Shown one piece after another: positions 57,916 to 64,000 of a stretch of 64,000 bases of DNA. Location of the stretch: positions 6,572,001 to 6,636,000 of the forward strand of contig NZ_CP108487.1 in NCBI RefSeq assembly GCF_036226525.1. The letters run 5' to 3'. The stretch's first letter is position 1, and every line of letters starts with the position of its first letter. The stretch is from Kribbella sp. NBC_01245. GTDB taxonomy: Bacteria; Actinomycetota; Actinomycetes; Propionibacteriales; Kribbellaceae. A program made the position numbers and the translations under genes. A model generated the notes under the pieces. The model did no database searches. It saw nothing but the letters and a program-made list of their open reading frames with translations, and had not been told where the DNA came from.

Positions 57916-58930
57916 GCGTGGCCCAGAGCGGTAGACCCGGTCGCAGGCGAAGGTCGGCGACGGCGGCCGGGGTTACGTCGGCGAGTAGCGCGGGTGGTCC
58001 GTCGAGGCGTACGCGGACGGTGTGCGCGTGTTGCTCGACCGTACGCACGATGACGGGCCAGGTGTTCCGCGGACTACCCGACGGGCGTTCGGCGTACAGG
58101 CTGATCGCGGTCGGCGGGAAGGCCACGTGCACCGGGCCGCGAGCCGGTTCGGCGATGGTGATGGTGCCGCCGTCGGCCAGCGCGACCGCGGTACCGTCCG
58201 CGCTACCGCGATAAAGGTTGAGCCCGACCAACTGGGCCACGTAGTCGGTCCGCGGCCGGCGGGCGATCTCGCCGGGTGGTCCCTCCTGGACGATCCGGCC
58301 GTTCTCGATGATGACGAGCCGATCGGCCAGCACCATCGCGTCGAGCGGATCGTGAGTGACCAGCAACGTCCGTCCCTCGAACCGGCTGAGGTGGTGCCCG
58401 AGCTCGGCCCGTACGTGCAAAGTGGTCCCGGCGTCCAGCGCAGCGAGTGGTTCGTCCAGCAGGAGCAACTCCGGCTTCGTCGCGAGAGCCCGCGCCAACG
58501 CCACCCGCTGGGCCTGCCCGCCGGACAACGCGCGCGGTCGTTGGCGCGCGAACGACGCGAGGCCCATCGTCTCCAACCAGCCAAGGGCCTGCGCGCGGGC
58601 GGTATGCCGATCGTTGCCTCGGGCCCGTAATCCGAAGGCGACATTCTCCAACGCCGTAAGGTGATTGAACAACAGGTAGTCCTGGAACACCACGCCGAGC
58701 GGGCGTTTGTCGGCAGGCTGGAACGTCTTGGGTGGTTCGTCCCACGCGTCGTCGCCAAGCCGGATGAACCCATCGGTCAAGGGCAACAAGCCTGCCAGCG
58801 TACGGATCGCGGTTGTCTTGCCGGCGCCGTTTGGCCCGAGCAACGCGACGACTTCCCCCGGCGCGATCGCCAGAGCGATGTCGAGTTGGAAAGACCCGCG
58901 CGTGACCTGGAGCTGGGCGGTGAGGCTCAT
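57881..58930 (-). CDS. modC: Molybdate ABC transporter ATPase ModC
   Basis: A 349-residue ABC ATPase: Walker A Gly-Pro-Asn-Gly-Ala-Gly-Lys-Thr-Thr, signature Leu-Ser-Gly-Gly-Gln-Ala-Gln-Arg, Walker B Leu-Leu-Leu-Leu-Asp-Glu-Pro, H-loop Thr-His-Asp, and a C-terminal TOBE (Mop) domain that binds oxyanion. It drives molybdate uptake with ModB and ModA. Its start overlaps the modB stop (ATGA). Confidence 0.92.
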   Translation of the reverse strand: MSLTAQLQVTRGSFQLDIALAIAPGEVVALLGPNGAGKTTAIRTLAGLLPLTDGFIRLGDDAWDEPPKTFQPADKRPLGVVFQDYLLFNHLTALENVAFGLRARGNDRHTARAQALGWLETMGLASFARQRPRALSGGQAQRVALARALATKPELLLLDEPLAALDAGTTLHVRAELGHHLSRFEGRTLLVTHDPLDAMVLADRLVIIENGRIVQEGPPGEIARRPRTDYVAQLVGLNLYRGSADGTAVALADGGTITIAEPARGPVHVAFPPTAISLYAERPSGSPRNTWPVIVRTVEQHAHTVRVRLDGPPALLADVTPAAVADLRLRPGLPLWATLKATEIQTYPS

Positions 58931-59727
58931 CGCAGACCACTGATCCAACGCTCGCGCAGGCAGGCCAAGACGATGACCGAGACGGCGAGCAGTACGACGC
59001 TGAGTACGATCGCCACGTCCGGGTCCGTCTCGAGCGCGAGGTAGACGGCGAGCGGCATCGTCGTCGTACGGCCGGGCAGATTGCCCGCGAAAGTGATGGT
59101 GGCACCGAACTCGCCAAGTGCCCGGGCCCAGCACAGCACCGCGCCCGCGACCACGCCCGGCGCGATCGACGGCAACGTGACCCGGCGGAACGTCAGCCAG
59201 CGGGATGCCCCGAGCGTCGCGGCCGCCTCCTCGTATCGCGGGTCGGCCGCACGCAACGCGCCTTCAACCGAGATGACCAGGAACGGCATGGCCACAAAGG
59301 TTTCCGCCACGATCACCGCGGCCGTTGTGAAGGGCAACGAATACCCGAACCATAGGTCGATCCGCTCGCCGATCAACCCGCGCCGCCCGAGCACCAGCAG
59401 CAGCGCGACCCCTCCAACCACTGGCGGGAGCACCAGCGGCACGGTCACCAACGCCCGCACGACGCCGCGCCCGGGCAGCTCCGAACGGGCCAGCACCCAG
59501 GCGAGCGGAACTCCGAGCAGCAGGCAGATCACCGTCGCCGCCGACGCGCAGAGCAGGGACAGCCGCAGGGCCTGACCGACTTCGGCGCTGAACAGGCGAT
59601 CCGGCAACGTCGACCAAGGCGCTTCGATCAACAGGCCGATCAGCGGTACGACGAGAAACGCCAACCCCAGCAGGGCCGGTACGACCAGCACCAGCGGCAA
59701 CCGCCCCCCGACCTTCCGCCGGCTCAC
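58927..59727 (-). CDS. modB: Molybdate ABC transporter permease ModB
   Basis: A 266-residue permease with about six helices. The cytoplasmic EAA loop Glu-Ala-Ala-Ala-Thr-Leu-Gly-Ala-Ser and the Gly-Glu-Phe-Gly-Ala segment are typical of ModB. GTG start overlaps the modA stop (GTGA). Forms the membrane channel of the importer. Confidence 0.92.
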   Translation of the reverse strand: MSRRKVGGRLPLVLVVPALLGLAFLVVPLIGLLIEAPWSTLPDRLFSAEVGQALRLSLLCASAATVICLLLGVPLAWVLARSELPGRGVVRALVTVPLVLPPVVGGVALLLVLGRRGLIGERIDLWFGYSLPFTTAAVIVAETFVAMPFLVISVEGALRAADPRYEEAAATLGASRWLTFRRVTLPSIAPGVVAGAVLCWARALGEFGATITFAGNLPGRTTTMPLAVYLALETDPDVAIVLSVVLLAVSVIVLACLRERWISGLR

Positions 59728-60479
59728 GGGACTACGAAGCCTGCCACGGTCAGCACCTTCCGGCCCTGGTCAGACCGGACGAAGTCGACGAAGGCCTTCC
59801 CGCCGACCACGTTCGGCGCCCCACCCAGCACGGCGATCGGGTACTCGTTGACGGCCTTGCCCGCCTCAGCGAACTCGATCCCCTCGACCTCATCGGCGGC
59901 GGCCTTCACGTCCGTGCGATAGACCAGCGCCGCGTCCACCTCGCCCAACCGGACCTTCGTCAGCGCGGCCTTGACGTCCTGCTCGAGGCTGTCCGGCTGG
60001 GCCTTGATCCCGGCCACCTCGAACACCTTGGCCGCGGCGGCACCGCACGGCACCTGCTCGGCGCACAACGCGATCTTCAGCGCCGGCATGCCGAAGTCGG
60101 CCAACCCGGTGATCTTGCCCGGATTCCCTTTAGGTACAGCGATTTCGAGCTGGTTCGTCGCGAAGGTGACGGGGGAGACGACGTCGGTGACCTGCGCCAT
60201 GTTCTTCGGCGCGGCCGAGGCGAAGACGTCAGCGGGCGCGCCCTCGGTGATCTGCTTGGCGAGGGCCGAACTCCCGGCAAAGTTGAAGCTCACTTTCACC
60301 CCAGGGTGTGCGGCCTCGAAGTCCTTGCCCAGTTGGGTGAACGTCCCCGTCAGCGAGGCCGCCGCGAACACGGTCACTGTGCCGGACAGGCCGTCCCCTT
60401 TCGCTGAAGCGTCGCTTCCGCAAGCTGTCGTGATGAGGGCGAGCGTTGCGGTCAAAAAAGCGGCGGTACGGCGGAACAC
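59724..60479 (-). CDS. modA: Molybdate-binding lipoprotein ModA
   Basis: A 251-residue solute-binding lipoprotein: lipobox Thr-Thr-Ala-Cys (Cys20), then Val-Phe-Ala-Ala-Ala-Ser-Leu-Thr (oxyanion-binding Ser) and Phe-Asn-Phe-Ala-Gly-Ser-Ser-Ala, the classic ModA signatures. It captures molybdate or tungstate outside the cell. GTG start directly follows the stop of the HTH-TOBE gene, so the four genes form one operon. Confidence 0.92.
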   Translation of the reverse strand: MFRRTAAFLTATLALITTACGSDASAKGDGLSGTVTVFAAASLTGTFTQLGKDFEAAHPGVKVSFNFAGSSALAKQITEGAPADVFASAAPKNMAQVTDVVSPVTFATNQLEIAVPKGNPGKITGLADFGMPALKIALCAEQVPCGAAAAKVFEVAGIKAQPDSLEQDVKAALTKVRLGEVDAALVYRTDVKAAADEVEGIEFAEAGKAVNEYPIAVLGGAPNVVGGKAFVDFVRSDQGRKVLTVAGFVVP

Positions 60480-60881
60480 TCAGGCCTCCGGAATCTCGAC
60501 AACAACGTGGGTCGACTTGATCGAGGCGACGGCGAGGCTGCCCGGCTCGAGCCCGAGCTCCTCGGCGGCCTCCCGGCTCATCAGCGACACCACCCGGAAC
60601 GGCCCGGCCTGCATCTCGACCTGCGCCATCACGCCGTCCTTGAGTACGCGCGTGACGATGCCGCGCATCCGGTTCCGGGCGCTCGCCGCCTTGGTGCCGC
60701 CCAGCTCCGGCGTCTCGGCCAGCTCCTGCGCGAACGCGGCCAGCGCCTTGCCGTCGATCGCCATCCGCCCGTGCTCGCTCACCGACCGCAACCGCCCCTG
60801 GTCGATCCACCGCCGCACGGTGTCATCACTGACCCCCAACAACGAGGCCGCCTCACTAATCCGCAAATTCGGCACAACCAC
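60480..60881 (-). CDS. HTH-TOBE molybdate-responsive regulator
   Basis: A 133-residue protein: an excisionase/MerR-like helix-turn-helix (Ile-Ser-Glu-Ala-Ala-Ser-Leu-Leu-Gly-Val-Ser-Asp-Asp-Thr-Val-Arg-Arg-Trp, about 7-25) followed by a single TOBE/Mop domain (about 65-130; Ile-Lys-Ser-Thr-His-Val at the end). It probably senses molybdate and controls modABC. Several GTG codons are possible; GTG 60881 sits 7 bases after GGAGG. Confidence 0.87.
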   Translation of the reverse strand: MVVPNLRISEAASLLGVSDDTVRRWIDQGRLRSVSEHGRMAIDGKALAAFAQELAETPELGGTKAASARNRMRGIVTRVLKDGVMAQVEMQAGPFRVVSLMSREAAEELGLEPGSLAVASIKSTHVVVEIPEA

Positions 60882-60942
60882 CACAATACCTCCGCACCTG
60901 CGGCGCCCAGGCCTGCGCCGAGGCAGGCGGTACGTTTGGGGC

Positions 60943-62901
60943 ATGGGTGAATCGGGGCTGCGGGAGTACTTGGATGGGACGTATAAGCAAGCGCGGGATC
61001 AGGCGCGGGTGGGGTTGGCCGAGCACGTCGGCCTGCTGACCGAGGCGCTGGAGCTGCCGCGCGACGCCTACCGCGATCGGGTCCTCGACGTGCTCCGATC
61101 AGCGACGGATGACGGCCAGACCGCCCGCGGCTTCCCGAAGGAATTCGGCGGCGGTGGCGACCTCGGCGGGTTCATCGCGGGCTTCGAGACGCTCGCGTAC
61201 GGCGACCTCTCGCTGTTGATCAAGGCAGGCGTCCAGTTCGGCCTCTTCGCCGGCGCCATCCTGCACCTCGGCACCACCCGCCATCACGAGGCGTACCTCC
61301 CGGACGCGTTGAACGCACACCTGCTCGGCTGTTTCGCGATGACCGAGACGGGCCACGGTTCGAACGTGCAGGCGCTCCGCACCACCGCGACGTACGACCC
61401 GGCGGCGGGCGAATTCGTCATCCACACGCCCGACGTCCAGGCGCGCAAGGACTACATCGGTAACGCGGCCCGCCACGGCCGGATGGCGGCGGTCTTCGCG
61501 CAGCTCGTCGTCGGCGGCGAGACGCATGGCGTGCACTGCCTGCTGGTCCCGATCCGCGACGACGAGGGCAACCCGATGCCCGGCGTGACGATCGGCGATT
61601 GCGGCGAGAAGCTCGGGCTGAACGGTGTCGACAACGGCCGGCTGACGTTCGACCAGGTCCGGGTACCACGCGAGGCGCTGCTCGACCGGTATGCCCAGGT
61701 CGATGCTGATGGCAACTACCTGAGCGAGATCGAGAACCCGGATCGCCGGTTCTTCACCATGCTCGGCACCTTGGTCCAGGGCCGGGTCTCCGTTGGCGGC
61801 GCGGCGATCAACGCCAGCAAGGTCGCCCTCGCGCTCGCCGTACGGTATGGATCGCAGCGGCGGCAGTTCGGTGCGCCGGGCGCCGCGGATGAGGCCCTGC
61901 TGCTGGATTACCGGATGCACCAGCGCAGGTTGTTGCCGTTGCTCGCTCGGACGTACGCCTTGCACTTCGCCCAGGCCGAGCTGGTCGACGAGTTCGTCCG
62001 CATCTTCGGCGCCGAGAACGCCGACGACCCGGACCAGACCAGTGAGCACGACCGTCGCGCGTTGGAGGCCCAGGCCGCCGGTATCAAGGCCCTCGGCACC
62101 TGGCACGCCACCGAGACGATCCAGGCCTGCCGCGAAGCCTGTGGCGGCGCCGGCTATCTGGCCGAGAACCGGTTCGCCACGCTGAAGGCCGATACCGACG
62201 TGTTCACCACCTTCGAGGGCGACAACACGGTCCTGCTGCAACTCGTCGCGAAGGGCCTGCTGACGGGATATCGCGAGTCGTTCGGCAAGCTCGATCCGCT
62301 CGGCGTGGCCAAGTTCGTGACGGCGCAGGCAGTCGAGATCGCGGTGGAGAAGACGGCCGTACGGCAGCTGATCGAGCGGCTGCGCGACGCCGTACCGAGT
62401 CGTGTCGACGAGGGCGACAGCGACGCCGGTCTGCGCGATGACGACTACCACAGCGGCATGGTGCGATTCCGCGAGCAGCACATGCTCGCCGGTGTGGCCC
62501 GCCGGCTGAAGCGGGGGATCGACGACGGCGTCGAGCCGTTCGAGGTCTTCAACCGCTGCCAGGACCACGTCATCGCAGCCGGCCGCGCACACGTCGAGCG
62601 GATCGTGCTGGAGGCCTTCGCGACCGCGGTCGGACGCGCGCCGGAAGGCCCGGCCCGCGAGACGCTCAAGCTCCTGTACGACCTGCATGCGCTGGCCACC
62701 ATCGAGAACGAGCGAGCCTGGTACATGGAGCACGGCCGCCTGTCCGGAGCCCGTTCGAAGGCCATCACCGCCTTGGTGAACGAGCTCGCGGCCCAGGTCC
62801 GGCCCGAAGCGGTCGAGCTGGTGGACGCGTTCGGCATCCCCGCGGCGCTGGTCGACGTACCGATGCTGCCCACAACCAAGCAGGCGGTCACGGCGGGCTG
62901 A
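60943..62901 (+). CDS. Acyl-CoA oxidase/dehydrogenase family protein
   Basis: A 652-residue enzyme of the acyl-CoA oxidase-like family, longer than ordinary acyl-CoA dehydrogenases (about 380-400) because of a C-terminal extension. Visible are Ala-Met-Thr-Glu-Thr-Gly-His-Gly-Ser-Asn (FAD/substrate loop), Gly-Arg-Val-Ser-Val-Gly-Gly-Ala (helical core) and the late Cys-Gly-Gly-Ala-Gly-Tyr and Thr-Thr-Phe-Glu-Gly-Asp-Asn region, where Glu is the catalytic base. It should oxidise acyl-CoA to trans-2-enoyl-CoA in beta-oxidation. ATG 60943 chosen; a longer in-frame N-terminus is antisense to modA. Confidence 0.9.
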   Translation: MGESGLREYLDGTYKQARDQARVGLAEHVGLLTEALELPRDAYRDRVLDVLRSATDDGQTARGFPKEFGGGGDLGGFIAGFETLAYGDLSLLIKAGVQFGLFAGAILHLGTTRHHEAYLPDALNAHLLGCFAMTETGHGSNVQALRTTATYDPAAGEFVIHTPDVQARKDYIGNAARHGRMAAVFAQLVVGGETHGVHCLLVPIRDDEGNPMPGVTIGDCGEKLGLNGVDNGRLTFDQVRVPREALLDRYAQVDADGNYLSEIENPDRRFFTMLGTLVQGRVSVGGAAINASKVALALAVRYGSQRRQFGAPGAADEALLLDYRMHQRRLLPLLARTYALHFAQAELVDEFVRIFGAENADDPDQTSEHDRRALEAQAAGIKALGTWHATETIQACREACGGAGYLAENRFATLKADTDVFTTFEGDNTVLLQLVAKGLLTGYRESFGKLDPLGVAKFVTAQAVEIAVEKTAVRQLIERLRDAVPSRVDEGDSDAGLRDDDYHSGMVRFREQHMLAGVARRLKRGIDDGVEPFEVFNRCQDHVIAAGRAHVERIVLEAFATAVGRAPEGPARETLKLLYDLHALATIENERAWYMEHGRLSGARSKAITALVNELAAQVRPEAVELVDAFGIPAALVDVPMLPTTKQAVTAG

Positions 62902-62938
62902 CGCTGAACCGAAGGCCATGAGGTTGTAGCGTCGTCGT

Positions 62939-63559
62939 ATGAGTGAGCCGAGGGAGGCCGCATCGGCCGCCACTGCCGCCCGGGAACTGGCGAGGATCCT
63001 GATCGAGCAGGCGGATGCGCTGGACTTACACGATCTGCGTGCCACCGTCGCGATCGAGCAGGTGCGGGTGCAGGCCCGCGTGCTCGCCGACGCCGTGCAC
63101 GAGCGAGGCTGGGGCGACCTGTTCCTCGGCATCGACTCCTACGAGCCCGGCGAGTTCGACGACCCGGCGATCAACCCGGACGATTTCGAGGACCCGGACG
63201 ACTATCGCGAATTCGTCGAGGGTGACCTCGAGAACGATCTGCCCGACCTGCCGCTGGTGCCCGAGCATGGCATGCGGCTGTCGTACCAGGCTCGCTACGA
63301 CTTCGTGGTGACCGATCCCGAGGCGTTCGTCGCCTACGCGCAGCGGCTGGCCGAGAGCGCGAACAACGACGACGTGGTGCACGAGATCCACGATGTGGTG
63401 TCCGCGTTCGAGCTGGTCGGCTTCCTGCACGGCATCGGTTCGCGCGATTACGACGACGTCGGGCTGACCCCGGCCGGCGGCGAGGAGTCACACAAAGTGG
63501 TCGACTTCTCACTCTGGGACCTCGATCCCACCCGCAGGGACGACACGTTCCCTTACTGA
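62939..63559 (+). CDS. Acidic protein of unknown function
   Basis: A 206-residue, strongly acidic protein: an N-terminal helical part (about 1-60), then an Asp/Glu-rich segment (about 65-105) and an alpha/beta-looking C-terminal half. No signal peptide or membrane helices. I recognise no domain. It lies 37 bases after the acyl-CoA oxidase gene and may be co-transcribed. Confidence 0.7.
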   Translation: MSEPREAASAATAARELARILIEQADALDLHDLRATVAIEQVRVQARVLADAVHERGWGDLFLGIDSYEPGEFDDPAINPDDFEDPDDYREFVEGDLENDLPDLPLVPEHGMRLSYQARYDFVVTDPEAFVAYAQRLAESANNDDVVHEIHDVVSAFELVGFLHGIGSRDYDDVGLTPAGGEESHKVVDFSLWDLDPTRRDDTFPY

Positions 63560-63584
63560 GCGTGGGAATGTAGCCAAACGTCAC

Positions 63585-63608
63585 TCAATGACTTCGCAAA
63601 GTCATTGA
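63585..63608. repeat. Hairpin after the acidic-protein gene
   Basis: TCAATGACTT (63585-63594) pairs perfectly with AAGTCATTGA (63599-63608) over CGCA. It overlaps GATCAAA/TTTGATC (63607-63613 with 63627-63633), a second small inverted repeat. It could terminate the preceding gene or structure the following transcript. Confidence 0.5.
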
Positions 63609-63616
63609 TCAAATCC

Positions 63617-63847
63617 ATGCAAATGTTTGATCCTGACCGTCGCGGGGAAGCGACGCCACATGAAATTCTTTCGGTTGTCGGCGACGGACGGGTCGCTGAC
63701 AAAACGTGGCCTCCCGCTCCAGGCGTTGCGGGAAGCCATCAGCTGTACAAGGGCTCGTTTCCAGCCCGTGTTGTCGTGGTCGCGGTCACCGGTGAGGTGG
63801 TGACCGCCGCCACGACACTGCTGTTTCTGGGCCCTTTCAATTACTGA
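63617..63847 (+). CDS. Doubtful small gene between hairpins
   Basis: A 76-residue reading frame with no clear ribosome site and moderate hydrophobicity in its C-terminal half (Val/Ala/Thr-rich, ending Gly-Pro-Phe-Asn-Tyr). Its stop codon is immediately followed by a strong terminator, which argues that this stretch is transcribed; base composition is more AT-rich than neighbours. It could equally be a small RNA. No family recognised. Confidence 0.3.
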   Translation: MQMFDPDRRGEATPHEILSVVGDGRVADKTWPPAPGVAGSHQLYKGSFPARVVVVAVTGEVVTAATTLLFLGPFNY

Positions 63848-63882
63848 CCGCCGCTTTCCCTTGGGTTAAAGGAAAGCGGCGG
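63848..63882. terminator. Strong terminator
   Basis: CCGCCGCTTTCC (63848-63859) pairs perfectly with GGAAAGCGGCGG (63871-63882). It lies between the doubtful small gene and the convergent partial gene at the window's end, so it can serve both. Confidence 0.85.
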
Positions 63883-63892
63883 TTGCCTATTC

Positions 63893-64000
63893 TCAGGCCA
63901 GTTCGAGAAGGCTCTTCGGCCGGGCCGGCACCTCGCCGTACGTCGTGGTGCGCTGCCGGGCCGGACGCCCCGCCGCGGTCGCCATCCGGGTCAGCTCCTC
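63893..64000 (-). CDS. Partial gene, C-terminus resembling FO synthase (FbiC)
   Basis: The last 35 codons of a leftward gene. The end Ala-Gly-Arg-Pro-Ala-Arg-Gln-Arg-Thr-Thr-Thr-Tyr-Gly resembles the C-terminal Gly-Arg-x-Pro-Arg-Gln-Arg-Thr-Thr-x-Tyr segment that I recall from FbiC, the radical-SAM enzyme making the F420 precursor FO. Too short for certainty. Confidence 0.5.
   Translation of the reverse strand, partial: EELTRMATAAGRPARQRTTTYGEVPARPKSLLELA

Noticed and set aside
59971-60942. In-frame upstream extension of the acyl-CoA oxidase gene
   Set aside because: The extension is antisense to modA and the HTH-TOBE gene and has no homologous domain; ATG 60943 starts at the family N-terminus.
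61099-63132. 677-codon open frame on the minus strand
   Set aside because: Antisense to the acyl-CoA oxidase and acidic-protein genes; composition is typical of a high-GC shadow frame with no recognisable domains.

Overview
The window is high-GC DNA read as almost wall-to-wall genes, with LysX, an Rpf-like LysM protein, ROK, LacI and LAL regulators, three lanthipeptide-type synthetases and a probable F420 (FO synthase) gene end. This points to a filamentous actinomycete. Kribbella or another Nocardioidaceae is my best guess, but it is inference only: there is no rRNA in the window, and I recognised no tRNA gene.

Layout. 0-9 kb: lipoprotein end, hydrolases, an MptpB-like phosphatase, lysX, and a SARP/BTAD regulator with a YdhR-like protein. 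9-15 kb: ROK regulator, giant LAL regulator, RibD/DHFR-like reductase, GAF-LuxR regulator. 15.3-24.5 kb: lanthipeptide island 1. A leftward lanM is translationally coupled to a small Cys-containing protein gene. A rightward, tightly overlapping operon runs lanA (32 aa), class III synthetase lanKC, a flavoprotein cysteine-decarboxylase homologue, an MFS exporter and a JmjC/cupin oxygenase. The precursor ends Ser-x2-Ser-x2-Cys, so an avionin-type (labionin plus aminovinylcysteine) product is expected, possibly hydroxylated. 24.6-33 kb: YegP, succinate-semialdehyde dehydrogenase, MarR, a permease/ygiB/ygiC-like operon, polysaccharide deacetylase, GNAT, 3D-domain secreted protein. 33-37.5 kb: beta-mannosidase, SGNH esterase and LacI regulator sharing an operator-like palindrome. 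37-43 kb: molybdopterin oxidoreductase, TetR with membrane genes, methyltransferase, LysM/Rpf-like protein. 43.5-52.2 kb: lanthipeptide island 2, a SapB/AmfS-type ram cluster (RamR-like regulator, two ABC half-transporters, prolyl oligopeptidase, 45-aa precursor with two labionin motifs, LanKC).

53.4-56.2 kb is a nearly gene-free, roughly mirror-symmetric repeat region. An intact IS30-type element with 49-bp inverted ends sits between degenerate short-repeat tracts, and inverted copies of a ~140-bp palindromic element lie outside these. 56-64 kb: methyltransferase, LysR, modABC with an HTH-TOBE regulator, acyl-CoA oxidase, unknown acidic protein, and a partial gene resembling the C-terminus of FO synthase.

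A second repeat family, three long perfect palindromes (33-35 bp stems) with mirrored base changes, lies at 1.7, 24.6 and 31.5 kb. The most interesting content is island 1 (class III synthetase + LanD-like flavoprotein + JmjC oxygenase), the unpaired LanM beside it, and the covarying palindrome family.
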